64,000 nt of DNA from an uncultured Porphyromonadaceae bacterium (GCA_902491625.1 CABUIO010000003.1:62001-126000), one strand, 5' to 3'; positions 31,439 to 41,734 are shown, counted from the first letter of the stretch. The notes: a model not told the origin generated them from the sequence alone. Numbers and translations: made by a program.

Positions 31439-34303
31439 TTACTTTGCAATAACCATTTTCTTTCCATTGACGATGTAGATGCCTGCGGGGAGCGTCTTCA
31501 CTACGGAAGCATCCGCGTCGCGGGCGATAACCACACCGTTGATTCCATAGACGTCAGCCTTTCCTTCGCCGGTGAAGACAGCGTCCACGCCGGAGAGGTC
31601 GAGCTTGATGTCGAAGGTTATCTCAGCGCCGGTAGTGAGGTCGACTGTTCCGGTGTAGACCTGATTGCCGTCATAGTCCACTGTCACAGCGCCGGAGGCT
31701 GCGGTCACAGGAGCTACTGAGATGCTGTATGCACCTTCCTCGTCGGTCGTGGCGGTAAGTTCGCCGATCTTGACAGCTGCACCGACAACTGCGGGACCGT
31801 CGCTGAATGTCACCTTGCCGCTGACTGTGGCATTGAATGTCATCTCGAAGTCAACATCTTCATTAGCAACCTTCTCTGTGCTGAAGGTTACCTCTTTCTT
31901 TTCAGCGATATATTTGCCACCGCTGATCTCGACAGTGTATGTCGCAAAATCAACTTCGGGGATAGTAACCATATATGTGCCGTCGTCTGCAGTCTTGGCT
32001 TCTGCGGCATCAAGAGTTACCTCTGTATTGTCAGCCGTGAAGACCTTCACGGTCATGTTGGCGAGAGCGTTGCCTGTCACCTTGTCTGTCACCTTGCCGC
32101 TGACAGTGCCGCTGACAGTGAGCTGCACGTTATACTGCATGTTGAGCGTAGCATCGGTAAAGGATACATCAGAAGTGATCTCATCGTAAGGCGCTTTCTC
32201 GACATTGAGAGTGTAAGTCTCATTAAAAGTCACACCGCGCCAGCTGATCTCATACTTGCCCTCAGCGTCAGTTGTCGCGCTCACCTTGTCGGTACCCTTT
32301 GCGAGAGTAACGGTAGCTCCCTCGACAGGAGCGCTTGTCTTCTTGTCTGTCACGGTGCCGTAAACCTTGGCGGTAGGAACATAGTCGCCGAGCTTGATCA
32401 CAGGCACACCGCAGTTAACAACGCTGTATTTCATAGCATCGAAAGACTCCTGATTTGTACCGTATTTACCGAATACATTGTCAGTGTAGGTGGGATCCTG
32501 GCAGAAGTAAACGAGACGAGCTGTTCTGGATTCTGTCAATGCGATAAGCTTGATGTTGTTACCCTCATAGACGAAAGGCTGAGCAAAATCAGCAGTAAAG
32601 AGGAGCACCGGAGCATTGTTGGCGCCACCTTCGTTGATTGTAACCTCGCCCTCAAAGAGAGGAGTTAGGTCTTCGAGATCGGTAGGTGTGGAAGCGGATG
32701 TGAATCGGGTGTCTGTTGTGTTGAGCATGTAAATCTTCACATTGCCCTTCCAGGGAGACTGGGTGGCATCGGCCTTCGCCGGAGCGGAATAGCCGCCGTA
32801 GGGATCGTCGCCGCTGTCATCGCCACCCTCATCGGGATCGGGCGTGCTGACAGGACTCAGATAACCGTAGAAATTCACTGAGCTGTATTTGGTACCGCTC
32901 TTAAGCTCACCAAGGATACCGGAAGGATAGATTGTCTCTGTGTGTGTAACGTTCCAAAGCGAATTAAACGGAGCCTGATAGCTGTAGTCAACAGTGTTGT
33001 ATTCTCCAATCTGAGCGCCTTCGCCGGGAAGGGGAGGAAGGGGAACCATCTCAACGTTAAATGTCATGTCACCTGTGACACGAAGCGATGTGCTGTAGGC
33101 GTTGTAGCCGGCGGCGCTTGCAGTCAGTTCAAGGCCATCGGAGGGAAGAAGATCCACGTTGGCGATGTTGAAAGTATATTTACCGTCGGCCTTGGTGGTG
33201 GTCATGTCGCCATTGAAACGTACGAGAGCGCTTAACACAGGCTGCTGTGTCTCCTTATTGATGACCGTACCGCTCAACACGGCAGGGACAGGGAGTTTCG
33301 TAAGCGTGATGTCCTGATTGGTGAATTTACCGCCGGCCTTAATGTCGATAGGAAGGGTCGCCGATTCATAGCCCTCTTTAGAAGCCGTAATGGAATATGT
33401 TGCGTTTACGTCAACTTCCTCCACAGTAAACGAGTATGCTCCGTTTGTCTCGGATATAGTCGTGGCCACTGTCTCGGTGCCTTTAAGGAGCTTGACATCG
33501 GCACCAACGAGGTTTGTATTCCTCAGACTGCTGATGATCTTTCCGCTGATCTCGGCGCTAATCTTCTGAGCTTCGCCTGCGTAACCGATTTTCATGACCG
33601 GCATGGGCTTTGACGCAGTGTTGTATTGAGACCATGAATGAGTATTAATGCCATAGCCGTCTGTCGCCCAGGCAGAATCTCTATATGCTCCGTTAGGGGC
33701 AAAAGTGTTGCCGGACGCAACACTGAGAACGGCATTTGCGAAAGTTCCACCGAACTTGGGAGTGGAGACGGAAATAAAAATCATTATTCCATCGCCGGAA
33801 TAATTAAAGCCATCGGTTGTAGTAGCGATTTTCATGAACTCAATCGGCGATGTCTGCGAACCGCCTTCGATCAGAGAATAAGGGCCGCTATAAAAAAGGG
33901 TACATTTTGACTTATCGAGTACTGTAGTAGCCTTACCGCCTTCTTGTTCGCCCGCAATAATAAAGTCAGAGTATTTGCTGGCATCTGTAGCATTAGCTAC
34001 ATAAACCTCCATCGTAGCATCCGTAAAATCTTTTGGAGAAGAGGGCACATAATATCCCAAATAGGATATTTCCTTTATAACGGATCCAGCAGGCAGACCC
34101 AAAGCATCTTTTTTGTATATGCTAATGCCTTGTCCATACTTGCTCATGCAATAGACCGGAAGATTGTTGGTTTTCGCCGTAGATGCTCCGTTCGGCGTTC
34201 CGACCTGCTTGTAGTTCAGCTGGGCGGATGCCGATGGCGAGGCTGCCGTCAGCAATCCGGCAGCGACAGCCATTCCTGTTAACAATCGTGTAAATTTTCT
34301 CAT
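31439..34303 (-). CDS. Large secreted protein with carboxypeptidase-regulatory-like repeats
   Basis: A 954-aa exported protein with a signal peptide ending near AASPSASAQ. An N-terminal region resembles jelly-roll or adhesin-type modules (to about 235). Repeated beta-sandwich units of the CarboxypepD_reg/Cna-B kind follow, recognisable by ISGKIISSLRNTNLVGADV, LSGTVINKETQQPVLSALV, VYGTVTDKKTSAPVEGATV, VSGKVTDKVTGNALANMTV and VSGKVTFSDGPAVVGAAV. The tail VYGINGVVIARDADA... LPAGIYIVNGKKMVIAK resembles a type IX secretion sorting domain. No enzymatic domain is seen. It is the last of three consecutive large secreted-protein genes. Confidence 0.85.
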   Translation of the reverse strand: MRKFTRLLTGMAVAAGLLTAASPSASAQLNYKQVGTPNGASTAKTNNLPVYCMSKYGQGISIYKKDALGLPAGSVIKEISYLGYYVPSSPKDFTDATMEVYVANATDASKYSDFIIAGEQEGGKATTVLDKSKCTLFYSGPYSLIEGGSQTSPIEFMKIATTTDGFNYSGDGIMIFISVSTPKFGGTFANAVLSVASGNTFAPNGAYRDSAWATDGYGINTHSWSQYNTASKPMPVMKIGYAGEAQKISAEISGKIISSLRNTNLVGADVKLLKGTETVATTISETNGAYSFTVEEVDVNATYSITASKEGYESATLPIDIKAGGKFTNQDITLTKLPVPAVLSGTVINKETQQPVLSALVRFNGDMTTTKADGKYTFNIANVDLLPSDGLELTASAAGYNAYSTSLRVTGDMTFNVEMVPLPPLPGEGAQIGEYNTVDYSYQAPFNSLWNVTHTETIYPSGILGELKSGTKYSSVNFYGYLSPVSTPDPDEGGDDSGDDPYGGYSAPAKADATQSPWKGNVKIYMLNTTDTRFTSASTPTDLEDLTPLFEGEVTINEGGANNAPVLLFTADFAQPFVYEGNNIKLIALTESRTARLVYFCQDPTYTDNVFGKYGTNQESFDAMKYSVVNCGVPVIKLGDYVPTAKVYGTVTDKKTSAPVEGATVTLAKGTDKVSATTDAEGKYEISWRGVTFNETYTLNVEKAPYDEITSDVSFTDATLNMQYNVQLTVSGTVSGKVTDKVTGNALANMTVKVFTADNTEVTLDAAEAKTADDGTYMVTIPEVDFATYTVEISGGKYIAEKKEVTFSTEKVANEDVDFEMTFNATVSGKVTFSDGPAVVGAAVKIGELTATTDEEGAYSISVAPVTAASGAVTVDYDGNQVYTGTVDLTTGAEITFDIKLDLSGVDAVFTGEGKADVYGINGVVIARDADASVVKTLPAGIYIVNGKKMVIAK

Positions 34304-34410
34304 ATTTTAACTTGTTTTGGTTTAGTTATTTCTTTATCAAGGCTCCTGAAACTGCGTCAAAAGGTGTAAGCAGTATCGAAGTAAAACGTGCGGAGCACTG
34401 AATTTTCCGA

Positions 34411-34525
34411 CAAAAGGCCCGGCGCTCTGCGCCTATATATGTGGGATTGGGCTATCCTCGGCCTCACTCGCCTGACGGCTCGCTCAGCCGAGGTTAACAT
34501 TAAAACCGGCGCTCCGCGCCTTTTG
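34411..34525. repeat. Nested palindromic intergenic element
   Basis: Outer arms caaaaggc (34411-34418) and gccttttg (34518-34525) enclose two near-identical copies of ccggcgctctgcgcc (34419-34433 and 34506-34520, one mismatch), each itself a hairpin (ggcgc/gcgcc), and a central hairpin cctcggc/gccgagg (34456-34462 and 34487-34493). It resembles a REP/BIME-type extragenic palindrome, and may also end transcription of the 1120-aa gene on the minus strand. Confidence 0.65.
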
Positions 34526-34545
34526 ACACACTCTACATAGTCCTT

Positions 34546-37500
34546 TTACCGGACTATTACCTTAGAGCCGGCGGCGATGTAGAGGCCGGGGGCGATGCCT
34601 TCGCAGACGCTGATGCCGGGAGCAACATCCAAAGTGGCGATGCAGATTCCGTCAATACTATAGATGCTGACTGTGGAGGCTTCTGTTGCGGTGAAGCGGA
34701 TGGCGCCGTCGAGTCCTTCAGCCTTGATGAACTCTGCGGTTCCGGTGGTCACATTCTCTACTCCCAGGCCTGTGGTGTCGTAAACGACGCGCATCACGGG
34801 CATTCCGTCAGAATTGGGCTTCCATTCGTCGGTCGCCGTGGAGCTCCAGTTGCGATACATGCTGTGGTTCCTGCGGCTGCCGTCAACGAGGAAGTAGACG
34901 TAGTTGGTCTTGTTGGATCGGCTGCTTACACGGACACGCAGATTGCCGCCAGTATACTCGAAACCATCCTCATTGGTGAAGTTGACGAGTTCCTCGGGGA
35001 CGTCATGGGTACCTTTGACTTCAATCGTGCGGCTGCCGCTTGCGAAACGTGTCATCTCGTCGAGCGAACGAGGCGCGAAACCCTCGGTCTTGATCAGGTC
35101 GTCGGTATTCTCCAGATAGACCTCCATGCGATATGTCACGTCCTTGGAGTTGTCGCAGTAACCGTCGAAAGAGACGGATTTAATCTTCGCGCCCTTGGGG
35201 ATATCAATGGCATCGGCGGGATAGATAGTCTCGCTTTCGCTGTTGTTGTATTGGAGATAGACTGTTCCGAAAGGTGAGAATCCGGAGGGCATACCGAGTT
35301 CGACCTCGTTGTCGCTTGAAGCCTTGCGAAGCCTGAACTCGACATCGAAGACAGATTCACCGGTAAACAGGCCGCCGGGAAGCATGGAGGAGAGATAGCC
35401 CTGAGCCTTGGCGGAAGCGTTGTAGTGCATGTGACCGCCGGAGACGATATTGTCGATGCGGAAGAGACCCCAGCGGTTAGTGACGCCGGTGTGAAGTTCC
35501 GAGAAACCGTAAGCATTTGAATCGGCCTCCGGAATGAGCATCACGCTGACTTCGGCGCCCTCGATGGGATTGCCCTCCATATCCGTGACCTTACCGGAAT
35601 ATGAAATCGTAGACATGAGACCTTCGATCGGTGTCTCTGCAGAAGGCTTTGAACTTACCTTCTCAAGGTCGGAAGTGTCGTTCCAAAGAGCCGTGACAGT
35701 ATAGAAATATGTGTCGCCGGGATTGACATCGGGCACGGAGAGTGTGGTGGAAGTGCCGCTGACGGTGCGGGATGTCACCTTATAGTCGTGGGTGCCCTCG
35801 GGGAGTTGCTGGCGCACGCGAATGTTGTCGAAATAGCTGAGGCCGTAGCCGTAGGGATAGAACACGAAGAAGGAGTCCTCGCGTCCGTTCTTAAACTGCG
35901 TGGAGAAGTCATGGAAACCTTTCTCCATTTCGTCGAGCGGGAGGATGTCGTCGTAGACGATGCCTCCGGTCTCGGGATTCTCATGCGCCAGATAGACCGT
36001 GGCGCCCTGATTGTAGTAGTCGGAGCCGACGGTGATGTCGAGCTGCATGTTGCCGCCGTTGGCGGAAAGGTCGAACACCGGCGAACGCATATAGCATCCG
36101 ACACCGAGCATGTTCCAGTAGCCGAGGATGCCCACAGCGCCATCGACATAGAAACCCTGGAACACCTCCCAGCCGGGTACCTTGGTGTAGTCGTCAAGGC
36201 GATCGTAGCCGTCCATGCTCATGGCGCGGGGATGGTCGAGGTCTGTGGTGCCGACCCTGATGCCGTCGAAGTTCTCGTTGATGATGTCCACGGTCTCAAG
36301 ACCGTTGGAGGTGTGACGGCGGTAGACATCGACGCGGTAGGCGTTGGCATCCTTCACGGCCTCCCATGTGGCAGTGAATCGTCCGCCGTCGACCTCTGTG
36401 GAGAGGATCTTCGGTGCGTCAAGGCTTTCAGGCTGAGTGTCGGAATCCTGCCCCACGATGATCTCGTTGGAAGCGTCGGAATAGAGGATCACTCCGTCAG
36501 CCACGCGACGGTAGGCGGTCACGCTGTAGGAGTAGGAATCCTCGGGAACAGAGTTCGGAGTCTCTACACGGACATGGTTAGTCTCGGCATTGACCGTTGC
36601 GAGAGGTTCGGAATAGCGTGTGCCTTCAGGAAGCATCTGCGAGAAAGAGAGCGAGTCGAAGAACACGGTACCGTTGGTAGTTTCGGGAAGAATGATGACA
36701 ATCATCGACGAGACAGTGCCGCCGCCCATAGAGAACTCAAGGTCTTTCCAGACATCATACTCCTCCTGGGTGTAGATCTGTTTGGTGGAGCGGAGGGAGA
36801 CGTTACCGTTGGCGAGCACCTGATATACATTCACCTGGAACATGTCGACATCCTTGGCGAGATAACGCATCTTGCATGTCAATCGTCCGCCGTCGCCCGA
36901 GAGATTAAGCGTTGGAGACTGCAGCAGCGAGTTGCCGTAGGTGCTCATAAGCTGATTGGAGAGACCGAGCGCACCTTTAGCGAAATAAGGCAATCTGGCG
37001 AGCCAGCCTTTCTGCGATAGATAGTCGTCGAGGGAATAGACGGAATACTCCGGAGCGACAGGATTGTCGACCGTACCATCCTTGAAGGCATCGAAATCAG
37101 TGTCAAGCATATATCTCGGCGAGAGGCCGTCGCTTGTCTTCATCACCTTGGGAGAAAGGATATAGCCTGTGGCGTTATCTACGGCACTCCAGTTGGCCGT
37201 GAATCCGGCGGCTGAGATGTCTGTGGCCGGGAGCACCTGAGGTTTCGCAGGCTTATCCACAGCAGTTACGCTTATGTCGTCAATGTAGAAAGGACAGTTT
37301 TCGGTCTGGAACTCCAGGAAACTGTAGCGGTTGCAACCGGTAATTATGGCCGTATATTCCGTCCATTCTCCTGTGATGCCGAGTGTTTCGGAAGAAAGCG
37401 TCTTATTGGTGGATGCGTCGGCGTTCACAATATAGAACGGATTGTTTCCGCTCTCCTTGGATCGAGCACGGAATTTCACCTCCACGATCGTCTGACCGGC

Positions 37501-37908
37501 AGCAAGGCCAAGCACGGGAGTGTCAAGCAGCGAGACGTTGATAGTCGAGCCGTTGTTTTCTGTAGAATACAGATCGAGGAAGGCGCATCCGCCGGCCTGA
37601 TGGAAAGTAGCGCCGATCCAGCCCTCAGCGGAAGTAAGGGACTTGTCGATCTGACCGACAACGCCTTCACTGTCGGGAGTCTGTTCGGATCCTTTGACGC
37701 ATTTGCTGAAATCCTCGCAGAGAAGGACACCGGCATTGTCGGAAGGGGCACGCAAGGGAGCTACGGAAGCTTTGCCGATGGCCTTGCGGTCAGCGACCGA
37801 GATCATGCGCGACTGCGATTTGTCGTGAGCATGATTCCGCACCTTTGCCACAGACGGCAAAGCGCAGATACAAACGAGAAGAACAGATATTACTACTGAC
37901 TTTTTCAT
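34546..37908 (-). CDS. Large secreted multi-domain adhesin-like protein
   Basis: An exported protein of 1120 aa; the signal peptide ends near ICALPSVAK. Several jelly-roll modules of the cleaved-adhesin/choice-of-anchor-J type alternate with fibronectin III-like domains (for example KPQVLPATDISAAGFTANWS and APKILSTEVDGGRFTATWE). A carboxypeptidase-regulatory-like unit follows (YSGKVTDMEGNPIEGAEVSV). The C-terminal tail STVSIYSIDGICIATLD... APGLYIAAGSKVIVR is type IX-secretion-like. No catalytic motif was recognised; a role in binding glycans or proteins at the surface is inferred. Confidence 0.85.
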   Translation of the reverse strand: MKKSVVISVLLVCICALPSVAKVRNHAHDKSQSRMISVADRKAIGKASVAPLRAPSDNAGVLLCEDFSKCVKGSEQTPDSEGVVGQIDKSLTSAEGWIGATFHQAGGCAFLDLYSTENNGSTINVSLLDTPVLGLAAGQTIVEVKFRARSKESGNNPFYIVNADASTNKTLSSETLGITGEWTEYTAIITGCNRYSFLEFQTENCPFYIDDISVTAVDKPAKPQVLPATDISAAGFTANWSAVDNATGYILSPKVMKTSDGLSPRYMLDTDFDAFKDGTVDNPVAPEYSVYSLDDYLSQKGWLARLPYFAKGALGLSNQLMSTYGNSLLQSPTLNLSGDGGRLTCKMRYLAKDVDMFQVNVYQVLANGNVSLRSTKQIYTQEEYDVWKDLEFSMGGGTVSSMIVIILPETTNGTVFFDSLSFSQMLPEGTRYSEPLATVNAETNHVRVETPNSVPEDSYSYSVTAYRRVADGVILYSDASNEIIVGQDSDTQPESLDAPKILSTEVDGGRFTATWEAVKDANAYRVDVYRRHTSNGLETVDIINENFDGIRVGTTDLDHPRAMSMDGYDRLDDYTKVPGWEVFQGFYVDGAVGILGYWNMLGVGCYMRSPVFDLSANGGNMQLDITVGSDYYNQGATVYLAHENPETGGIVYDDILPLDEMEKGFHDFSTQFKNGREDSFFVFYPYGYGLSYFDNIRVRQQLPEGTHDYKVTSRTVSGTSTTLSVPDVNPGDTYFYTVTALWNDTSDLEKVSSKPSAETPIEGLMSTISYSGKVTDMEGNPIEGAEVSVMLIPEADSNAYGFSELHTGVTNRWGLFRIDNIVSGGHMHYNASAKAQGYLSSMLPGGLFTGESVFDVEFRLRKASSDNEVELGMPSGFSPFGTVYLQYNNSESETIYPADAIDIPKGAKIKSVSFDGYCDNSKDVTYRMEVYLENTDDLIKTEGFAPRSLDEMTRFASGSRTIEVKGTHDVPEELVNFTNEDGFEYTGGNLRVRVSSRSNKTNYVYFLVDGSRRNHSMYRNWSSTATDEWKPNSDGMPVMRVVYDTTGLGVENVTTGTAEFIKAEGLDGAIRFTATEASTVSIYSIDGICIATLDVAPGISVCEGIAPGLYIAAGSKVIVR

Positions 37909-37933
37909 AAGAGAGTTATTTGTCTGAATTGGT

Positions 37934-37963
37934 TCGCCGGAGGCATTTCACCTCCTCCGGCGA
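37934..37963 (-). terminator. Hairpin between two large secreted-protein genes
   Basis: A perfect 10-bp stem tcgccggagg with its complement (37934-37943, 37954-37963) and a 10-base loop. It lies 22 bases after the 1150-aa gene's stop on the minus strand. There is no U-run, so it may be a weak terminator or mRNA-stabilising structure. Confidence 0.5.
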
Positions 37964-37984
37964 GATATAGAATGATTGTTATAA

Positions 37985-40900
37985 TTATCTTACAACGAGC
38001 TTGACGGTGCGGTTGCCGACCTTCACGACATAGATGCCGCTCTCGACAGCCACGGTAGTGTTGCTGGAAACAACCTTCTGTGAAGCCACGGTCTTGCCGT
38101 CAACGCTGTAGATGGCAAGATTCTCGCCTTCATAGCCGGTGATGTTCACGCAGCCTTTGCCTGCAAATACAGAGCCTTCGCCGCTGATGACACCGATTAC
38201 GCCGACAACGTCACCCTTGACAGTGATCTCGTCGATGATGGTATAGTTGTGGTCCGGACCGAAATTGCTATTGATGGCAAGCTGCACCCAATCCTTGCCC
38301 ATGTAGGCGGAAGGAAGCGATATTTCAATTGTCTTCCACATGTCCATGCTGTCAGAATTGGTGTAAGGCAGTGTACCGACGACCTCGGCCTGCGTCATGC
38401 CATAATTCGTAGCGAGGAAAGAGGTCTCTGAAGACTGCTCGCCGGTCCAGGCCTTGACGACCAGCTTGACTTCGCTCTGTTCCTTGGTGGAGAATCGGGG
38501 AAGTGCAAGGGTACTCTCGTCCACTGCGTCCTCAGTTCCGACACCGCAGAGTGCTATACCGTTCATGTCCTTCCATTCCGTAGCAATCTTATTGATAGGA
38601 TACAGGAACCAGTCAACATTGGACTCACCGTAAACGACCCAAGGCTGCTGCATGAGCTGCTCCTCCTCGAAATCGTCAGACATCGGGAGACCGTAGGGAG
38701 TACCGAGCATGACCTCGACAGCCATGTAGCGGTTTGAAGAACCGGCGGCATTTCGGGCCTCGATACCTACTTTGTAAAGATCCTGAGCCGCGCCTTCGCG
38801 TAGAGTGTAGGTATACTCTGTGATGCCTGTGCCGATAAGACTATAAACGATGTCATTGGCAGCATTGGTCGTGACAAGGTAATAGTCGACAGTCGCAGGA
38901 TCGACATAGCCGCCGGAAGTGTAGGCATCGGGAGCTTCCCACTTGAGGTTGAGGCTCATCATGTCGGCGCTCGGCTCTGCTGTCATGTTCTTGACAAGAC
39001 CGGGGATGTTGACGCCGGTGTAGACCTCGGTAGTGGCCTTGTCGCCGGATTTGCCGTCGAAGCTGACTGTGACGGAAATCGTATTGTCGCCCTGTACGGT
39101 GCCGACAACGGCAGAGACACTTTCGCCGGGCTTGCCGGTCACGTCGGCTGTGGTGTTGCCTGCCACATGAGCCGTGAGCTGAGCATTGGCATCGAGAGCC
39201 GATCCGCCGATAGTCTTGGTCGGCATCGTGAAGCTGACGGTAGCCTCAAGCTTGCCGTTTGCTCCGGCAGTCGCGGTGAGATCGCTGACAGCAGCGGGAG
39301 AATCGGGGCTTACGTTGTTGTCCTCGACGCGGATCTCATGTACCATCACGCCACACATGTCCTTGCCGGTCGATGCGTGCAGACCGATATAGTATGTTCC
39401 CGCCTCGGGCACCTTGAAGAGAGGATTGCTGAATGTGGCGTAGTCGCGGCTCTGAGGCACGAAGTCAGGGATGATGACGTTGCCCTCCATCGACGAGGGA
39501 TCGGGGAATTCGCCGTAGCATACCTCAAGATGGGCATCGTCGTAGACTTTGGCGACACGCATACATGTGATGTAGAAGCTATAGTACTTGTCGGCGTCAG
39601 GGAAGTTGATTGCGGGAAGGATCAGCCAGTCGTCGCCACGGCCGTCGTCGGCCTGACCGGAATAGAACGCTTCGGGATCACGGTTGGGGTCGACCTCCCA
39701 GGTGTTGCCCTCCTCGCCGTCGACATTGATGACGGTCATAAGCTCGAATGTCTGCTGCGAGGCCACTACATCGACGGGAAGCTCCCAGGGATCGCCGGCC
39801 ACGAGCTTGTTGCTGACACCAGCCACGGAAGTCTGGTTGCCGGTCTTGGCCACAACGGAAGCCTGATACTGCTGCAGGGGCTTGCCCTTGCCTATTTCCA
39901 TGCGGAGCACAGTGCGCTTTGTCGTGCCCACGCTCTCGCCGTTAAGGAAGACTTCATACTCAAGGTTGTCGGTGTCGATCACACCGCCGTGAGCGCCGGT
40001 CCTGACAGCAGACCAATGGATATTGTCCTTTTCAAGAATCACGTTGGCAGGCGCTGAAGGCATATCGAAACCGACATATGTGGATGTGGAGATCTCACCA
40101 CTCTTTTCGCCGTTTACTTCAACATACATTCCGAAAGTGTGTTCTTTGGATGCGAGGCTCGAATATGTGACCTTCACTTCGCTTCCTGCTTCTGCGGTGC
40201 CGTTGCTGTAGGCTCCGCCGTCAAGAAGAGCATACCACTTGACAGGATCCTCGATGGCGTCGCCGCCGGTGAGGAAGGAAGGCATCTTGAATGTCACGGT
40301 GCCGGTAGTCGCGCCGCTTGCGAAGTCAACACTCTCGATCGTGGGACGCTCGGGAGAATCGGCTGTCACAGTGGAACCGAGCTCTGCCAGCAGACCAAAA
40401 CCTTCACCTCCCTCATCGAATTTCATCACATCGGTGATGGCTCCGGTCTTGGGGTCAATGGTCACAAGAGCCGAGCTTGTGTCGCCGTAGGCGGGATTCC
40501 AATAGAACTTGTTCTCTACAGTGCTGAAAGTCATGCCCGAGATGAACTGACCGGCAGAGCTGTTCAGGTGAGCGATCTTGGTCTGGTTGCCCGTGGCCTT
40601 GTCGATCTTCACGAGATCAAGATTGAGCGTGATTCCGTAGAGACCCTTGTCGATGGGATTATAGCACATAGCCATGCACTGGGTGTTGAAATTGGCCTTG
40701 TCGATCTCCTTGATGACTGTGTAGCCAAAAGGATAGGACGCGGTCTTCTGGAAGAGTCCCGTAGTGCTCTCTTCGGCCTCGTATTCGTCGGAAGCATAAC
40801 CGTAGACCACGTTTTCCTCAGGATCGTAGGCAGTGCTGAGGAAGATGCCGCCGTCGTAGAGGCAGTCCTCGTCGTCGATGGTTTCGGTAACCTCGCCGGT

Positions 40901-41401
40901 GGCAAGGTCGATCTCATAGTATGTCTGACCCCAGAGATAGCCGTACTGATAGAAATTGTCGAAACCGCAGAGCTTGTTGTCCTTGACCCAGGAGGTCTGC
41001 AGCTCGCCGTAGCCGTTTGCGTATGTGAAAAGAGGATCTTTCCACATCATCTCGATGTTATCGGGAGTGAAACGATACCATCCCTGGCTGCGGCCGTAGG
41101 TTTTTGTGTAATTCAGGTAACCGTAAAGGTTGGTGCCGGTAGAAGTGGCACGCGCGACAACCCTCGTGACTCCGGTGAAAGGATTGACGACTTCCTTGAC
41201 ATACTCCACGGGACCTTCCTGAGCGCGGTGAGCCAAAGACTGATGTCCCTGACGACTGTCGAAGCCCATCGCCGGAGCGGAAAGTCCACGGGGCGCGACC
41301 TTCATACCACCACGAAGGCCGAACGGAGTGGCTGCATAAGATCCTATCGCGGACAAAGCGAGAATCCCTGCAACCAAAGGGTAAGTAAAGAACTTTTTCA
41401 T
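37985..41401 (-). CDS. Large secreted multi-domain protein, choice-of-anchor type
   Basis: Starts at ATG 41401 (MKKFFTYPLVAGILALSAIG signal peptide), not at the upstream alternative codon, giving 1138 aa. Residues about 70-340 look like a beta-propeller-type region (repeated EIDLATGEV, KIDKATGNQT and TIDPKTGAI units). Fibronectin III-like segments and two choice-of-anchor-J-like modules follow. The tail NLAIYSVDGKTVASQKV... SGIYVVKVGNRTVKLVVR is type IX-secretion-like. Its own promoter lies at 41482-41512, and it is first of the three genes in transcription order. Confidence 0.85.
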   Translation of the reverse strand: MKKFFTYPLVAGILALSAIGSYAATPFGLRGGMKVAPRGLSAPAMGFDSRQGHQSLAHRAQEGPVEYVKEVVNPFTGVTRVVARATSTGTNLYGYLNYTKTYGRSQGWYRFTPDNIEMMWKDPLFTYANGYGELQTSWVKDNKLCGFDNFYQYGYLWGQTYYEIDLATGEVTETIDDEDCLYDGGIFLSTAYDPEENVVYGYASDEYEAEESTTGLFQKTASYPFGYTVIKEIDKANFNTQCMAMCYNPIDKGLYGITLNLDLVKIDKATGNQTKIAHLNSSAGQFISGMTFSTVENKFYWNPAYGDTSSALVTIDPKTGAITDVMKFDEGGEGFGLLAELGSTVTADSPERPTIESVDFASGATTGTVTFKMPSFLTGGDAIEDPVKWYALLDGGAYSNGTAEAGSEVKVTYSSLASKEHTFGMYVEVNGEKSGEISTSTYVGFDMPSAPANVILEKDNIHWSAVRTGAHGGVIDTDNLEYEVFLNGESVGTTKRTVLRMEIGKGKPLQQYQASVVAKTGNQTSVAGVSNKLVAGDPWELPVDVVASQQTFELMTVINVDGEEGNTWEVDPNRDPEAFYSGQADDGRGDDWLILPAINFPDADKYYSFYITCMRVAKVYDDAHLEVCYGEFPDPSSMEGNVIIPDFVPQSRDYATFSNPLFKVPEAGTYYIGLHASTGKDMCGVMVHEIRVEDNNVSPDSPAAVSDLTATAGANGKLEATVSFTMPTKTIGGSALDANAQLTAHVAGNTTADVTGKPGESVSAVVGTVQGDNTISVTVSFDGKSGDKATTEVYTGVNIPGLVKNMTAEPSADMMSLNLKWEAPDAYTSGGYVDPATVDYYLVTTNAANDIVYSLIGTGITEYTYTLREGAAQDLYKVGIEARNAAGSSNRYMAVEVMLGTPYGLPMSDDFEEEQLMQQPWVVYGESNVDWFLYPINKIATEWKDMNGIALCGVGTEDAVDESTLALPRFSTKEQSEVKLVVKAWTGEQSSETSFLATNYGMTQAEVVGTLPYTNSDSMDMWKTIEISLPSAYMGKDWVQLAINSNFGPDHNYTIIDEITVKGDVVGVIGVISGEGSVFAGKGCVNITGYEGENLAIYSVDGKTVASQKVVSSNTTVAVESGIYVVKVGNRTVKLVVR

Positions 41402-41481
41402 AAATTTATTATTAGTAGAACTGGTTATTTCGCACAATTACAACTGTCGATTCCGGAAAAACCGAAGGTGTCTTTCGGCTA

Positions 41482-41512
41482 CAAATATAATCACACTTTT
41501 CTATCCGACAAA
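41482..41512 (-). promoter_or_regulatory. Promoter for the large secreted-protein cluster
   Basis: On the minus strand TTTG (41509-41512), 19 bases, then TATATTTG (41482-41489): an exact Bacteroidetes consensus. The leader is about 75 bases. A small hairpin (ccgaa/ttcgg, 41462-41478) lies at the expected transcript 5' end. Confidence 0.75.
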
Positions 41513-41617
41513 AGAATCTGAAAGAAAAATCCGCACCCCTTTCATTTTTCCAATGTTTCGATGTAAAACCCGGGGATACCACGCCACTTCAATAGCATAT
41601 TGCAACTTTATTAACAC

Positions 41618-41629
41618 GCCTGATCAGGC
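41618..41629. promoter_or_regulatory. 12-bp palindrome in divergent intergenic region
   Basis: A perfect palindrome gcctgatcaggc in the 333-base gap (41402-41734) between the large secreted gene and the NDH-2 gene. Possible operator. Apart from this and the minus-strand promoter I see nothing else in the gap; no clear plus-strand promoter was found. Confidence 0.3.
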
Positions 41630-41734
41630 ATCCTCTGAATGCGAACATTAAATCTTCTGTATTGTTAAAAAAATATGAGAGTGACTCCCGCGCGGCACAC
41701 TCACCCATTCAATTTTTTCTGCAGCTATATCACC

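Noticed and set aside
40139..41521. 460-codon open frame opposite the large secreted protein
   Set aside because: Shadow frame; the minus-strand gene has a signal peptide, sorting tail and promoter.
41675..41734. Upstream ATG giving a 20-residue extension of NDH-2
   Set aside because: The family begins just before the FAD motif, and the extension has no conserved pattern.
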